From: Acidobacterium sp. S8
Lineage (GTDB): Bacteria; Acidobacteriota; Terriglobia; Terriglobales; Acidobacteriaceae
Assembly (NCBI RefSeq): GCF_009765985.1
Contig: NZ_LMUM01000004.1
Location: 62,001-126,000, forward strand
DNA length: 64,000 bases
Reading direction: 5' to 3'
The position numbers and the translations under genes were made by a program. The notes under the pieces were generated by a model. The model was not told the DNA's origin and did no database searches. It worked only from the letters and a program-made list of their open reading frames with translations. Shown in pieces: positions 28,028 to 36,471 of this stretch (its first letter is position 1; every line of letters starts with the position of its first letter).

Positions 28028-29596
28028 ATGCGGGTAATGCTCAAAAGTGCCGTGTGTGTGGCTCTGGCTGCTGCCAGCGCCGCTCTATTCGCTGCGGATG
28101 GACCAACAGTAAAAACCGACAAGGGAAAGGTGCAGGGCGCTGTAAGCACCGATGGACTGATACGCATCTTCAAAGGCATTCCCTATGCCGCGCCGCCCAT
28201 CGGGCTGCTGCGCTGGACGCCTCCACAACCCGCGGCCAAGTGGCATGGCACGAAAGAGGCCACAGGCTTCGGCTCGCGCTGCATGCAGCTGCCAGTTTAT
28301 GACGATATGGTCTTTCGCGATCCCGGCATAAGCGAGGACTGCCTGACCCTGAACGTCTGGACGCCGGCCAAAGACAAGAAGGCAAAGCTCCCGGTCATGG
28401 TCTGGATTTACGGCGGCGGTTTTGCCGGAGGCACCACCTCCGAGCCGCGCCAGGACGGCGAAAATCTCGCCCACAAAGGTGTAATCGTCGTATCCATGAA
28501 CTACCGCCTCGGTATCTTCGGCTTCTTCGTGCATCCTGAATTGACCGCCGAATCGCCCCATCATGCCTCCGGCAATTACGGCCTCATGGACCAGACCGCC
28601 GCTCTTCGGTGGGTTCACCAGAACATCAAAAATTTCGGCGGCGATCCGAATAACGTGACCCTCTTCGGTGAGTCTGCCGGTTCCTTCTCGGTCAGCGCAC
28701 AAATGGCTTCGCCGCTGGCGCAGGGCCTATTCGTTCGAGCTATCGGCGAGAGTGGCGGAGCTTTCAGCACGACGTTGCCTTTCGGGTCGCGTGAAGAACG
28801 CGAGCAGAGTGACCAGGAGGCCGTGGGAAAAAGTCTCGGCACAACTAAGCTCGCTGACCTGCGCGCCATGACCTCCGCACAGATCATAAAAGCGGCTATG
28901 CCGCAGGCCGACGGCAGCCGCGTTCGCTTTGGCCCCGACGTCGACGGATACTTTCTGCCGGAAAGCGTTCCCGCCATCTATGCGGCAGGTAAGCAGGCGC
29001 ATCTTCCTTTAATCGCTGGATGGAACGCCGACGAAGGCGGAATTCCGCAGAAAACGCTCACCGTAGCTGAATTTCACGAAACGGCACAGAAGGATTTTGG
29101 CGACCAGGCCGACAAATTCGTCTCAGCCTACGGCGTCACCACTGACGACGAAGCCCTTGCCGCCGCCAAAGATTACGCCGGTGCCCGATTCATCGCCTAT
29201 TCCACCTGGAAATGGCTTGACGCGCATGTAGCTACCGGAGGCCAGCCCGTCTACCGCTATCACTTTGAGCTGCCGTCGCCGGGAGACAAATTCCACACCG
29301 CTGGTACCACCTTCCATTCCGACGATATCGAGTATGTCTTCGGCAATCTTGATTCGCGGCAGGGCATGGTCGTCCGTCCTGAAGACCGCAAGATGTCGGA
29401 GATTATGCAGACCTACTGGACGAACTTCGCCAAAACCGGCGATCCGAACGGCGGCGAATTGCCAAAGTGGCCAACCTATAACCCGGCGGGCAACTGGCAG
29501 GTCATGCACCTGGCCATCCCTCCCGAGGCTCGTCCCGACACTCAGCGTGCCCGCTACGAATTTTTGCAGCAGGCGTGGCAGAAGGCCGGTCAATAG
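28028..29596 (+). CDS. Type B carboxylesterase, exported
   Basis: The protein has about 522 residues and belongs to the carboxylesterase type B family. A signal peptide (MLKSAVCVALAAASAALFA) precedes KGIPYAAPPIGLLRWTPPQP, SEDCLTLNVWTP, VMVWIYGGGFAGGTT (oxyanion hole) and VTLFGESAGSFSV, with the nucleophile Ser about residue 216. Later are WNADEGG and FHSDDIEYVFGN, which hold the other triad residues. The start is uncertain: ATG at 28028 (MRVMLK) or ATG at 28037 (MLKSA), the second with AAGGA nine bases upstream. Its 3' end is followed by a strong hairpin. It probably acts in the periplasm on small esters. Confidence 0.9.
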   Translation: MRVMLKSAVCVALAAASAALFAADGPTVKTDKGKVQGAVSTDGLIRIFKGIPYAAPPIGLLRWTPPQPAAKWHGTKEATGFGSRCMQLPVYDDMVFRDPGISEDCLTLNVWTPAKDKKAKLPVMVWIYGGGFAGGTTSEPRQDGENLAHKGVIVVSMNYRLGIFGFFVHPELTAESPHHASGNYGLMDQTAALRWVHQNIKNFGGDPNNVTLFGESAGSFSVSAQMASPLAQGLFVRAIGESGGAFSTTLPFGSREEREQSDQEAVGKSLGTTKLADLRAMTSAQIIKAAMPQADGSRVRFGPDVDGYFLPESVPAIYAAGKQAHLPLIAGWNADEGGIPQKTLTVAEFHETAQKDFGDQADKFVSAYGVTTDDEALAAAKDYAGARFIAYSTWKWLDAHVATGGQPVYRYHFELPSPGDKFHTAGTTFHSDDIEYVFGNLDSRQGMVVRPEDRKMSEIMQTYWTNFAKTGDPNGGELPKWPTYNPAGNWQVMHLAIPPEARPDTQRARYEFLQQAWQKAGQ

Positions 29597-29614
29597 TTGG
29601 ATATGACCGCAAAC

Positions 29615-29646
29615 AGTAAAGGCTGCGCACAAGCGCAGCCTTTACT
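29615..29646. terminator. Hairpin between convergent genes
   Basis: AGTAAAGGCTGCGC (29615-29628) pairs exactly with GCGCAGCCTTTACT (29633-29646) around a four-base loop. It lies between the esterase gene and the convergent peptidoglycan-binding protein gene. The 14 base pairs would stop transcription from either side. No long T tract follows, so efficiency is inferred. Confidence 0.75.
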
Positions 29647-29664
29647 CGTATGGCAGAAGATCGG

Positions 29665-30114
29665 TTAGTTCTGAATCGAATGTGCGGAGGCCAGCGTATT
29701 GGTTTCTGCTATCGCAGAAGATTTGGGGCTCGGAGCCTCCAGGCTCTTACCCGCCGTAGTTGGCAGCGCATCCGAATGATCCGGGCCTAGTCCCAGCTTG
29801 ATAAGAGCGCGAGAGTCGGGAGTAAGCTTGGTTTGCCAGCCGTGGTCGGACTGGAATTTCTGCATCGCGGACTGGGTTTCTGTGTCCCATTGCCCGGTGG
29901 GCTCGCCGCTAAGGTAGTTCTGTTTGATTAGGGCTGTCTGGATCTCACGTGCGCGATCGGTATCAATACCGCGCTGACCCTGCACCTTGTGAGATACGGT
30001 TTTCTTCTTACTGTGGCCGGATGTCGGCGTGCGATGGCTGCGTCCCGCAAATGCAGGGGTGACCAGCAACGCCGCAGTTAAAAGAGCGGTCTGGCAGGCT
30101 CGAACAAAAAGCAT
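29665..30114 (-). CDS. Exported peptidoglycan-binding domain protein
   Basis: The 149-residue protein has a signal peptide (residues 1-23, VRACQTALLTAALLVTPAFA) and a basic, low-complexity linker. A PG_binding_1-like helical domain follows: RAREIQTALIKQNYLSGEPT, GQWDTETQSAMQKFQSDHGW and LTPDSRALIKLGLG. That fold binds peptidoglycan, and here it is the only recognisable domain. No catalytic domain is attached, which points to an anchoring or regulatory role. The C-terminus is Ser/Ala-rich. It lies between two strong hairpins and is probably monocistronic. Confidence 0.85.
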   Translation of the reverse strand: MLFVRACQTALLTAALLVTPAFAGRSHRTPTSGHSKKKTVSHKVQGQRGIDTDRAREIQTALIKQNYLSGEPTGQWDTETQSAMQKFQSDHGWQTKLTPDSRALIKLGLGPDHSDALPTTAGKSLEAPSPKSSAIAETNTLASAHSIQN

Positions 30115-30199
30115 GCAGTGAAAACCTCATGGGGGACAAGATAGATCGACCTTTGTGTGAGGTTAAAGGCGATCTCTTTTAATTGCAAGTAAATCCGGC

Positions 30200-30230
30200 C
30201 CCGGCGCCTATTGTTTCTCTAGGCGCCGGG
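30200..30230. terminator. GC-rich hairpin downstream of the HtrA gene
   Basis: CCCGGCGCCTA (30200-30210) pairs with TAGGCGCCGGG (30220-30230) around a nine-base loop. It lies 23 bases beyond the HtrA stop codon, on the strand where that gene ends. No T tract is visible on either side, so a termination role is inferred from position. Confidence 0.65.
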
Positions 30231-30253
30231 TACCAGTTTGGTACAGGTTCCGT

Positions 30254-31912
30254 TTACGGCAGCGTACCGCCCAACAGCGTGCCACCATCCTTTGGATGCT
30301 GCGGATCGACGATGTTGAAGACCACATCTGAACCGGATTTCAAGCCGGAGACGATGGTGTTGTATTCCGCCTTGTTATGCACCTGCTGCTTGTTAACCGA
30401 CGTGATAACCATGCCTTCCGTGCCCGTCATGTTGATCTCGTCAGCGAACGAGCCCGGCTTCACGCCCTGGATCAGCACACCGTGCAGCGATGGAGGAGCG
30501 TTCGACGGCAGGTCAGTGACCGTGATGCCAAGCCTGCTCTGTGAGGCATCCGTGCCATTGTTCGGTGCGTTTTCTTCCTCATCGCCGCCACTCTGGCCGA
30601 GCGCCGCTTCCATTTTGGCGCGGTCAATAATCGATACCGTGGCCGTGGCTTGCTTGCCGTCGCGGAGATAGCCCAGTTCGACCGTGCTTCCCGGCTTGCG
30701 TGCCGAGATATCACCCACCAGATCGTCGCCATCCTTTACCGGACGCCCGTTGATCGTAGTGATCACATCGCCCGGCTTCAGACCGGCCTTGTCGGCAGGC
30801 ATGCCCGGCTGTACACCGCGAACGATAACGCCATTCTTCACGCCATAGACGCGTTGTACCGCGCTCGAAATCGAGGGCTGGAATGTGATTCCAATGGAGC
30901 CGCGGACCACCTTATGTTCCGGTCCGATGATGGCGTTATAAACATCCACCACCGTGTTCGACGGCATGGCAAAGCCGATGCCCTGGTACCCGGCTGACTG
31001 CGTGAAGATCGCCGTATTCACGCCAACCACCTCGCCCGCCATGTTGACCAGCGGACCGCCGGAATTGCCGGGGTTAATGGCGGCATCCGTCTGGATGAAG
31101 TGCTGGAACTGGCCGCGCGCGCCCGGCTCAATGGTACGGTTCTTGGCGGAGACGATGCCGGCTGTGACCGTTCCGGTCTGTCCGAAGGGGCTGCCGATGG
31201 CAACTACCCAGTCTCCTACCTGCGCTCCTTCAGAATTGCCCAGCTTGACGGTTGGCAGCGGACGGTCTGCGTCAATCTTGATCACTGCAAGATCGGTCGC
31301 CTTATCTACGCCGATCACCTTCGCCGGATGGCCGGGGCCATTGCCATCGGGATCGTTGGCCAGCTTTACATAAATGCGGTCAGCTTTGTCCACGACGTGG
31401 TTATTGGTGACAATGTAGCCCTTCGGATCGACGATAAAGCCGGAGCCGAGTGCTTCGTGCGCCTGGTCATCAGGCTGCTGGTCAGGTCCCATGCCGAAGA
31501 AGCGGTTGAAAAAGTCCTGCATGCCGCCCTGGCCGCCTTGACCACCCTGACCCTGATCCTGGTTGTCGTCATCGTCGTCGCCCTGGCCGTTATCCGGAGG
31601 ATTCTGTGGTGCCTGGCGGAAACGCTGGCCTCCGCGCTTGCGTCCCTGCTGCTGTTCCTTGGGTAGCGTCTCGGTGTTGATATTCACGACCGCCGGACCC
31701 ACTTCTTTGGCAATCTTCGTAAAATCCGTGGACAAATCGCGTGGGGCGGGAACCTTCAGCGGTGCCGCATCCGAGCTGTCTACCTTTGTCTCCTGCCCGC
31801 GCACTCCGTGGGCTGCGATGGAGCCAATCAAAATTCCGGCCGAGAGCGTCGTCAGAATCGTAAAAGTAGTCGTAAGACGACGTACGCGAAGCCGTTCAAG
31901 CAGCGATTTCAT
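30254..31912 (-). CDS. HtrA/DegP-family periplasmic serine protease
   Basis: The 552-residue protease has an N-terminal membrane/signal segment (residues about 13-33), then a trypsin-like domain with a His172-Asp207-Ser284 triad (TNNHVV, ATDLAVIKI, GNSGGPL). Two PDZ-type domains follow, the first around KPGDVITTINGRPVKDGDDL and the second around VITSVNKQQVHNKAEYNTIV. A linker of unusual composition lies between the signal and the protease domain (residues about 85-130). It is Gln/Arg-rich, then has five consecutive Asp (residues 112-116) and QGGQGGQGG. The family acts in periplasmic protein quality control. The start has GAGGTTAG upstream. DegP, DegQ or MucD cannot be distinguished by eye. 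Confidence 0.94.
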   Translation of the reverse strand: MKSLLERLRVRRLTTTFTILTTLSAGILIGSIAAHGVRGQETKVDSSDAAPLKVPAPRDLSTDFTKIAKEVGPAVVNINTETLPKEQQQGRKRGGQRFRQAPQNPPDNGQGDDDDDNQDQGQGGQGGQGGMQDFFNRFFGMGPDQQPDDQAHEALGSGFIVDPKGYIVTNNHVVDKADRIYVKLANDPDGNGPGHPAKVIGVDKATDLAVIKIDADRPLPTVKLGNSEGAQVGDWVVAIGSPFGQTGTVTAGIVSAKNRTIEPGARGQFQHFIQTDAAINPGNSGGPLVNMAGEVVGVNTAIFTQSAGYQGIGFAMPSNTVVDVYNAIIGPEHKVVRGSIGITFQPSISSAVQRVYGVKNGVIVRGVQPGMPADKAGLKPGDVITTINGRPVKDGDDLVGDISARKPGSTVELGYLRDGKQATATVSIIDRAKMEAALGQSGGDEEENAPNNGTDASQSRLGITVTDLPSNAPPSLHGVLIQGVKPGSFADEINMTGTEGMVITSVNKQQVHNKAEYNTIVSGLKSGSDVVFNIVDPQHPKDGGTLLGGTLP

Positions 31913-32099
31913 TCGGGTCTAACCTCATGTCTTGGTTGGGAGCTAAAAAAGAACTGCCAGCGCAGCACCTGTCCATATCTCAGTATACCGAGGAACATGA
32001 AGCAGATGCCCAGCGGGTGGGCAAGTTTTGCTTTCTCTTCTCATGCAGTTAGACGCAGAAAACGGCCAGCGAGTCACATCCGCTCGCCGCGTCCAGTGT

Positions 32100-33020
32100 C
32101 TATGGAAGTGGAACCGCTTCATGCGCCGTGGGTTGTATGGCATTTGCCAGGAACTCCGTACACCCGATTCCGGCGAGAATCAGCAGCGCACCCGCGGACG
32201 CGCGCAGGCTCAGCCGCTCTCCCAGCACTACAAAGGATGTAAGCCACGCAAACACCGGTTCCAGTGCGATGATCAGCGCCGTATGGGTCGCCGGCAGAAA
32301 CTGTTGTGCCCAGCTCTGCACCGTGAACGCCGCCGCTGTCGCCAGCAGAGCGGCAATCAATAGCGCGATCACCACCCGAGGCGTCCAGTGAATCCAGGGA
32401 TGTTCAAACAGCGGCCCGCTCATCGCCATGAAGAGCGCGCAAAAGCCGATCTGCAGCATCGCCAGCTGCTTGTAATCAACACGCGGCAGCGTATGCGCCA
32501 GCGCCAGAACATGCAGCCCAAATCCAAGCGCGCAACCCAGCGTAAGAATATCGCCCAGGTTCACTGAGCTGAAATCGAACCCCGCGTGCGCCGGCGTAGT
32601 CAGCAGAACAATCCCCGCAAATGCCAGCAATGCGCCGGCATATGCATTCCATCGCGGAGCATGCGCTCCCGCGCGCCGCAAAAAAGGAATTGCTGAAAGC
32701 AGCGGTACCAAGACAACAACTAATCCTGTAATGAAGGCCGATTTCGAAGGAGTCGTCAGCCGCAACCCGGCCGTCTGAAACTGATAGCCCATCGTCAGGC
32801 AGAATCCGACGACGGCGCCACTCACCAGTGCACGCCTCGTCAGGTGTTTCCAGTGCGAACGGTAGACGACGGCAAGACATGAAAATGCCAGCGCCATGCG
32901 AATGAAATTGAAGAGCAGCGGGGAAACATCCCGCAGCGCATCTTTTATCAGGACAAAGGTCGCGCCCCAGATAAAAACCACGCTGATGAGCAGTAAGTGA
33001 GCACGCAGGGAGCGGGACAT
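32100..33020 (-). CDS. EamA/DMT-family membrane transporter
   Basis: The 306-residue protein has about ten hydrophobic segments in two repeated halves, the EamA (DMT superfamily) pattern: LISVVFIWGATFVLIKDALR at the N-terminus, LLFNFIRMALAFSCLAVVY and, in the second half, HTALIIALEPVFAWLTSFVV with the conserved LEPVFA motif, then LSLRASAGALLILAGI. Members export or take up small metabolites, sugars or amino acids. The substrate is not predictable. It is a single gene. A repeat element lies just upstream of its start region. Confidence 0.9.
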   Translation of the reverse strand: MSRSLRAHLLLISVVFIWGATFVLIKDALRDVSPLLFNFIRMALAFSCLAVVYRSHWKHLTRRALVSGAVVGFCLTMGYQFQTAGLRLTTPSKSAFITGLVVVLVPLLSAIPFLRRAGAHAPRWNAYAGALLAFAGIVLLTTPAHAGFDFSSVNLGDILTLGCALGFGLHVLALAHTLPRVDYKQLAMLQIGFCALFMAMSGPLFEHPWIHWTPRVVIALLIAALLATAAAFTVQSWAQQFLPATHTALIIALEPVFAWLTSFVVLGERLSLRASAGALLILAGIGCTEFLANAIQPTAHEAVPLP

Positions 33021-33102
33021 GAGGGAAGAGTAGCAGAGCAGAATTCAACAGCTGCGGGCAAATCTGCCAATCGTTGTAGCGGCGTACCTGGTCCGGCGAG
33101 AG

Positions 33103-33144
33103 AACCGGGTGCCCCAGGTTCGCGAAGCTAACCTGGGTCTTTTT
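33103..33144 (+). repeat. Palindromic repeat family A, copy 1
   Basis: The 42-base unit contains CCCAGGTT and AACCTGGG flanking CGCGAAGCT. It is followed by TCTTTTT. Copy 2 at 34601 differs by only a few bases and an inverted copy lies at 56131. The first two are direct repeats flanking the GH18 gene. Confidence 0.85.
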
Positions 33145-33234
33145 CGATCGAATAGCAGGCGCTGTGAAAAATACGAGATGTATCGACAGAGAACCTGCTG
33201 CCGATACATCTCATACGATTAGCCGTGACTGAGG

Positions 33235-34380
33235 TCAGAGATTTTTCTGAATGACATTCAGCAGCGAATGGGGAGGATAGCCATCCTGGGAAAGCTCCCA
33301 TATCATGATGCCGCCATAGTGCTTGCCTAGCCTGGTCTCCTTCGCCATCGTCGCTTCGCCCACATAGTAAAGGGGTATCCCGCCGTCCAGCGATCCACCG
33401 CTCACTACGTCGGTCTGCCATGCATCGGGATAGGCCGCGAGGACTGTACTGTATGTTTCCTCAATGTTGCCGTCGGCGCTCTGCGCAAAGAACGGCACAC
33501 CGAGCGTCATGCGGTCCCTGGGCACATGCTTCTGTTCTGCGTAATACTGCATGGCTTCTTCGGCATCGGACAAATTCGAGTAATTCATCACATTAACAAA
33601 GTCGAACTGGTGAAGCGCTTCGTCGGGCATCGAGTCCTGCAGGTATTCCGCTACAGCAGCTGTGATGACTTTGTCTTGTGGGCGGAATTCATTGACGAGC
33701 GCTTTCACGAACGTGGCATAAGGCTCGCCCATATTATTGGGGTCTTCGATATCGAGATCCACACCATCGAGATTGTGCGCCCGAATGTATTTGTTGAGCG
33801 ATTTCACCAGTGGCTTCGAAAGGCCCGCATTATAAAACTGCAGAATCTGTTGATCGCCGCCACCGCCGCCAATGGAAAGCACGACCTTTACATGATGGGA
33901 ATGTGCCTTATCGACGAGGGTCTTAATATCTGCATCCGTCTGGCCGAGCGAAAAAGTCATATCGCTGCTCGTGGTGCATGTGCCGTTGCACCACGGAGGC
34001 AAACCAAACGCCAGATATAGATGAGTCATCTTTGTGAAGTCCAACGTCTGGGCAAAATCAGCATAGCTCCCGTCATAGTCAGGCAGATAGCCGACCAGCA
34101 GCGGTCTATGAGAGGGTCTGTGCCATGAGTCAAACGAGTCCTCACCCTCAGCAGCGTTGATAGCAGGGCTGCCTGCAGAGGTCGATGGGGAAGAAAGAGT
34201 GGAGGGGACAGCACCGCTCGACACATGTGCTGTTGCTGATGCGGAATTTGTAGGAGTGGAAAGCATGGTGCGGCCGGTACTACAGCCGCTTATTCCAACA
34301 GCGAGAGTCATCATCGCCGCTGTGCATACGGGCCATGATCGTGAAAATGTGAGCTTGCATATAGTGGGGTAGGTGGGCAT
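33235..34380 (-). CDS. GH18 family lipoprotein (chitinase-like)
   Basis: The 381-residue protein has a lipoprotein signal peptide with a lipobox (TLAVGISGC, Cys33), a Ser/Thr/Ala-rich linker to about residue 80, and a GH18 TIM barrel. Key motifs are VVLSIGGGGGDQQI (residues 166-179, SxGG) and HNLDGVDLDIEDP. The latter holds the full DGxDxDxE with catalytic Glu212, so the active site is intact. FVNVMNYSNLSD supplies the Met-Asn-Tyr block. The family includes chitinases, endo-beta-N-acetylglucosaminidases and non-catalytic lectins, and the complete motif favours an active enzyme. It is flanked by the two direct copies of repeat family A. Confidence 0.9.
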   Translation of the reverse strand: MPTYPTICKLTFSRSWPVCTAAMMTLAVGISGCSTGRTMLSTPTNSASATAHVSSGAVPSTLSSPSTSAGSPAINAAEGEDSFDSWHRPSHRPLLVGYLPDYDGSYADFAQTLDFTKMTHLYLAFGLPPWCNGTCTTSSDMTFSLGQTDADIKTLVDKAHSHHVKVVLSIGGGGGDQQILQFYNAGLSKPLVKSLNKYIRAHNLDGVDLDIEDPNNMGEPYATFVKALVNEFRPQDKVITAAVAEYLQDSMPDEALHQFDFVNVMNYSNLSDAEEAMQYYAEQKHVPRDRMTLGVPFFAQSADGNIEETYSTVLAAYPDAWQTDVVSGGSLDGGIPLYYVGEATMAKETRLGKHYGGIMIWELSQDGYPPHSLLNVIQKNL

Positions 34381-34600
34381 CGTCAGTTCTCCAAACGCGT
34401 GGGGGTTGGATACGTCGGTTCAGTAGTGCCACTTCTCAACGAAGATTCACGGGCTTTGAATCAGCGACATAGTATCCGGAGACAGACTATGTTTGTCAAC
34501 TTCAATTAGTAAGTTTCTAAGCTTCGAAGACAATCGCTTGTTTTCCGGAATAAAATCCAACCAAAAGATAGAGAATAAGACTACAAAGTCCATCCGATAA

Positions 34601-34645
34601 AACCGGGTGCCCCAGGTTCGCGAAGCTAACCTGGGGCTTTTCGAT
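34601..34645 (+). repeat. Palindromic repeat family A, copy 2
   Basis: Near-identical to 33103-33144, with the same orientation. Here the arms are CCCCAGGTT and AACCTGGGG. It lies between the amidohydrolase and GH18 genes. The rest of the gap 34381-34670 shows no further feature. Confidence 0.85.
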
Positions 34646-34670
34646 TTACAGACCAGAGAACACCAGCAAC

Positions 34671-36428
34671 CTACCGCACCTTGATACCTGAAACATAAAC
34701 AGTATTTCCACCCACCACAGTCCGCAGCACCTGCGTCTTCAAAATCTCGGCGGGAGCCACTACCGTAATGTCCCGATCGAGCACAACAAAATCGGCGTAG
34801 TATCCATTCGCCAGCTTACCCTTTTTGCTTTCGGCAAATTCTGCATACGCCGATCCCTGCGTGTATGCATCAATCGTCTGCCAGATATTCAGCTTCTGCT
34901 CTGGATGAAAACTCTGCGTTCCCGCTTCATTCATGCGCGTAATCGATGCGTACACGCCACGAAAAGGAGTGATCGGCTCGACCGGATAATCCGTCCCGAA
35001 GGCCAAGGGCACGCCTGCATCGAGAAACGACTTCCATGCATAGGCATATTTTGACCGCTCCGGCCCAAGCCTCTGCTCGGCCCAGTTCATATCGGTCAGC
35101 AAATGATTCGGCTGCATCGACGCAATTACACCCAATTGCTTGTAGCGAACAAAATCCGCCGGGTCGACTACCTGTGAATGCTCAATACGATTGCGCGGCA
35201 CGGTGAGCGTGGCATGCACGACTCTGCGACCGCCGCTGCCTCCATGCATGTGTCCGACCTGCATCGTAGCTTGCAACGGGCCCGCACCTTGTGCAAAGGC
35301 AAAAGCATCGAGGGCCATGCTTACTGCACGGTCGCCTATCGCATGAAATCCCATCTGAAAACCACCCTGCGCCCGTTCCACGGCCATCTGGTTCAGCTTC
35401 TGCTGGTCATATCGCGGGATACCCGAATTTCCCGGGTCATCGCTATAAGGAGCTTTCATCGCTGCGGTGCGCGAGCCCAGCGAGCCATCCATAAAGCCCT
35501 TCAGCATCGTCGTGTGCAGCATCGGATCATCCGCCGGATGCGAAGCGCGATATTGATTCAGTTGATTGACCGTCAAATCGAACGGCATCCATTCGCTGAC
35601 GCGGACAGGCAATTTGCCCTCACGCTCCAGCTGTTCGTAGACAAGAAAATCCTCATGATCCGAGAAGTCCTGCACCGAAGTCACACCATGCGCCGCAGCA
35701 TCCGCCAGCGCCAACTCAACACCGCGACGCCTGAGCTTCGGCGTCGGCGGCGGAATATGCTTGTCAACCAGTGCCTGCGCCGTTTCGCGGATGATCCCCG
35801 TGGCCTCTCCATTCGAGTCGCGATCAATCTTCCCGCCCTGCGGATCAGGCGTTGCCTTCGTAATTCCGGCCGCAGCAAGCGCAGCCGAATTGGCAATCGC
35901 AATATGCCCATCCACTCGCACCAGGAACGCCGGGTGGCCATTCGTAGCCGCATCAAGATCGGCCCTCGTCGGCAGCGTCTTCGAAGCCCACAGCGTGTGG
36001 TCCCAGCCGCCGCCGGTAAGCCACGCCCCCGGAGCCGCCGTTTTCGCCGCAGCCTTTACTCGCTCCTGCATCTCTGCCAGCGATTGAGTGCCTGTTACAT
36101 CTACCGAGAGCTTGATGCGCCCCGCATCGCCCAGATGAGCATGCGCATCGTTGAATCCCGGCATCACGAATGCGCCGCCCAGATCCACCATCTTGGTTGA
36201 CGATGCCCGAAGCTTCTCCACCTCGGCGTCCGATCCCGCAGCGACCACCACTCCACCGCGAACAGCAATCGCTGAAACCCTTTGTGGCTGCGCCGATTCA
36301 AGATCGACACCGGTAAGAATGTTGCCATGGAAATAGATCGCGTCGACAGGAGCCGGCGTCTGCGCGGTCGCACAAACAGAGCCAGCTGAAATCAACAGTG
36401 CAGGGAAGAGAAGTAGAGTTCGTCTCAC
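34671..36428 (-). CDS. Exported amidohydrolase (YtcJ-like)
   Basis: The 585-residue protein has a signal peptide (RRTLLLFPALLISAGSVCAT) and a metal-dependent amidohydrolase fold of the amidohydrolase-3 kind. The HxH metal motif is in MPGFNDAHAHLGDAG, followed by a large TIM-barrel insert (WLTGGGWDHTLWASKTLPTR, MGFHAIGDRAVSMALDAFAF) and MQPNHLLTDMNWAEQRLGPE. LAFGTDYPVEPITPFRGVYA gives the last catalytic Asp. The substrate is unknown. It starts at GTG. It is followed by M20 peptidase and truA genes upstream on the same strand (transcription order truA, M20, this). Confidence 0.9.
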   Translation of the reverse strand: MRRTLLLFPALLISAGSVCATAQTPAPVDAIYFHGNILTGVDLESAQPQRVSAIAVRGGVVVAAGSDAEVEKLRASSTKMVDLGGAFVMPGFNDAHAHLGDAGRIKLSVDVTGTQSLAEMQERVKAAAKTAAPGAWLTGGGWDHTLWASKTLPTRADLDAATNGHPAFLVRVDGHIAIANSAALAAAGITKATPDPQGGKIDRDSNGEATGIIRETAQALVDKHIPPPTPKLRRRGVELALADAAAHGVTSVQDFSDHEDFLVYEQLEREGKLPVRVSEWMPFDLTVNQLNQYRASHPADDPMLHTTMLKGFMDGSLGSRTAAMKAPYSDDPGNSGIPRYDQQKLNQMAVERAQGGFQMGFHAIGDRAVSMALDAFAFAQGAGPLQATMQVGHMHGGSGGRRVVHATLTVPRNRIEHSQVVDPADFVRYKQLGVIASMQPNHLLTDMNWAEQRLGPERSKYAYAWKSFLDAGVPLAFGTDYPVEPITPFRGVYASITRMNEAGTQSFHPEQKLNIWQTIDAYTQGSAYAEFAESKKGKLANGYYADFVVLDRDITVVAPAEILKTQVLRTVVGGNTVYVSGIKVR

Positions 36429-36471
36429 GAATCGCAGTCTAAGCTATTGCAGCTTGATAACGCGAAAAAAC

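Noticed and set aside
35178-36200. A 340-residue open frame on the plus strand opposite the amidohydrolase gene
   Set aside because: Arg-rich with no domain pattern. The amidohydrolase on the other strand has its full metal-binding motif set.
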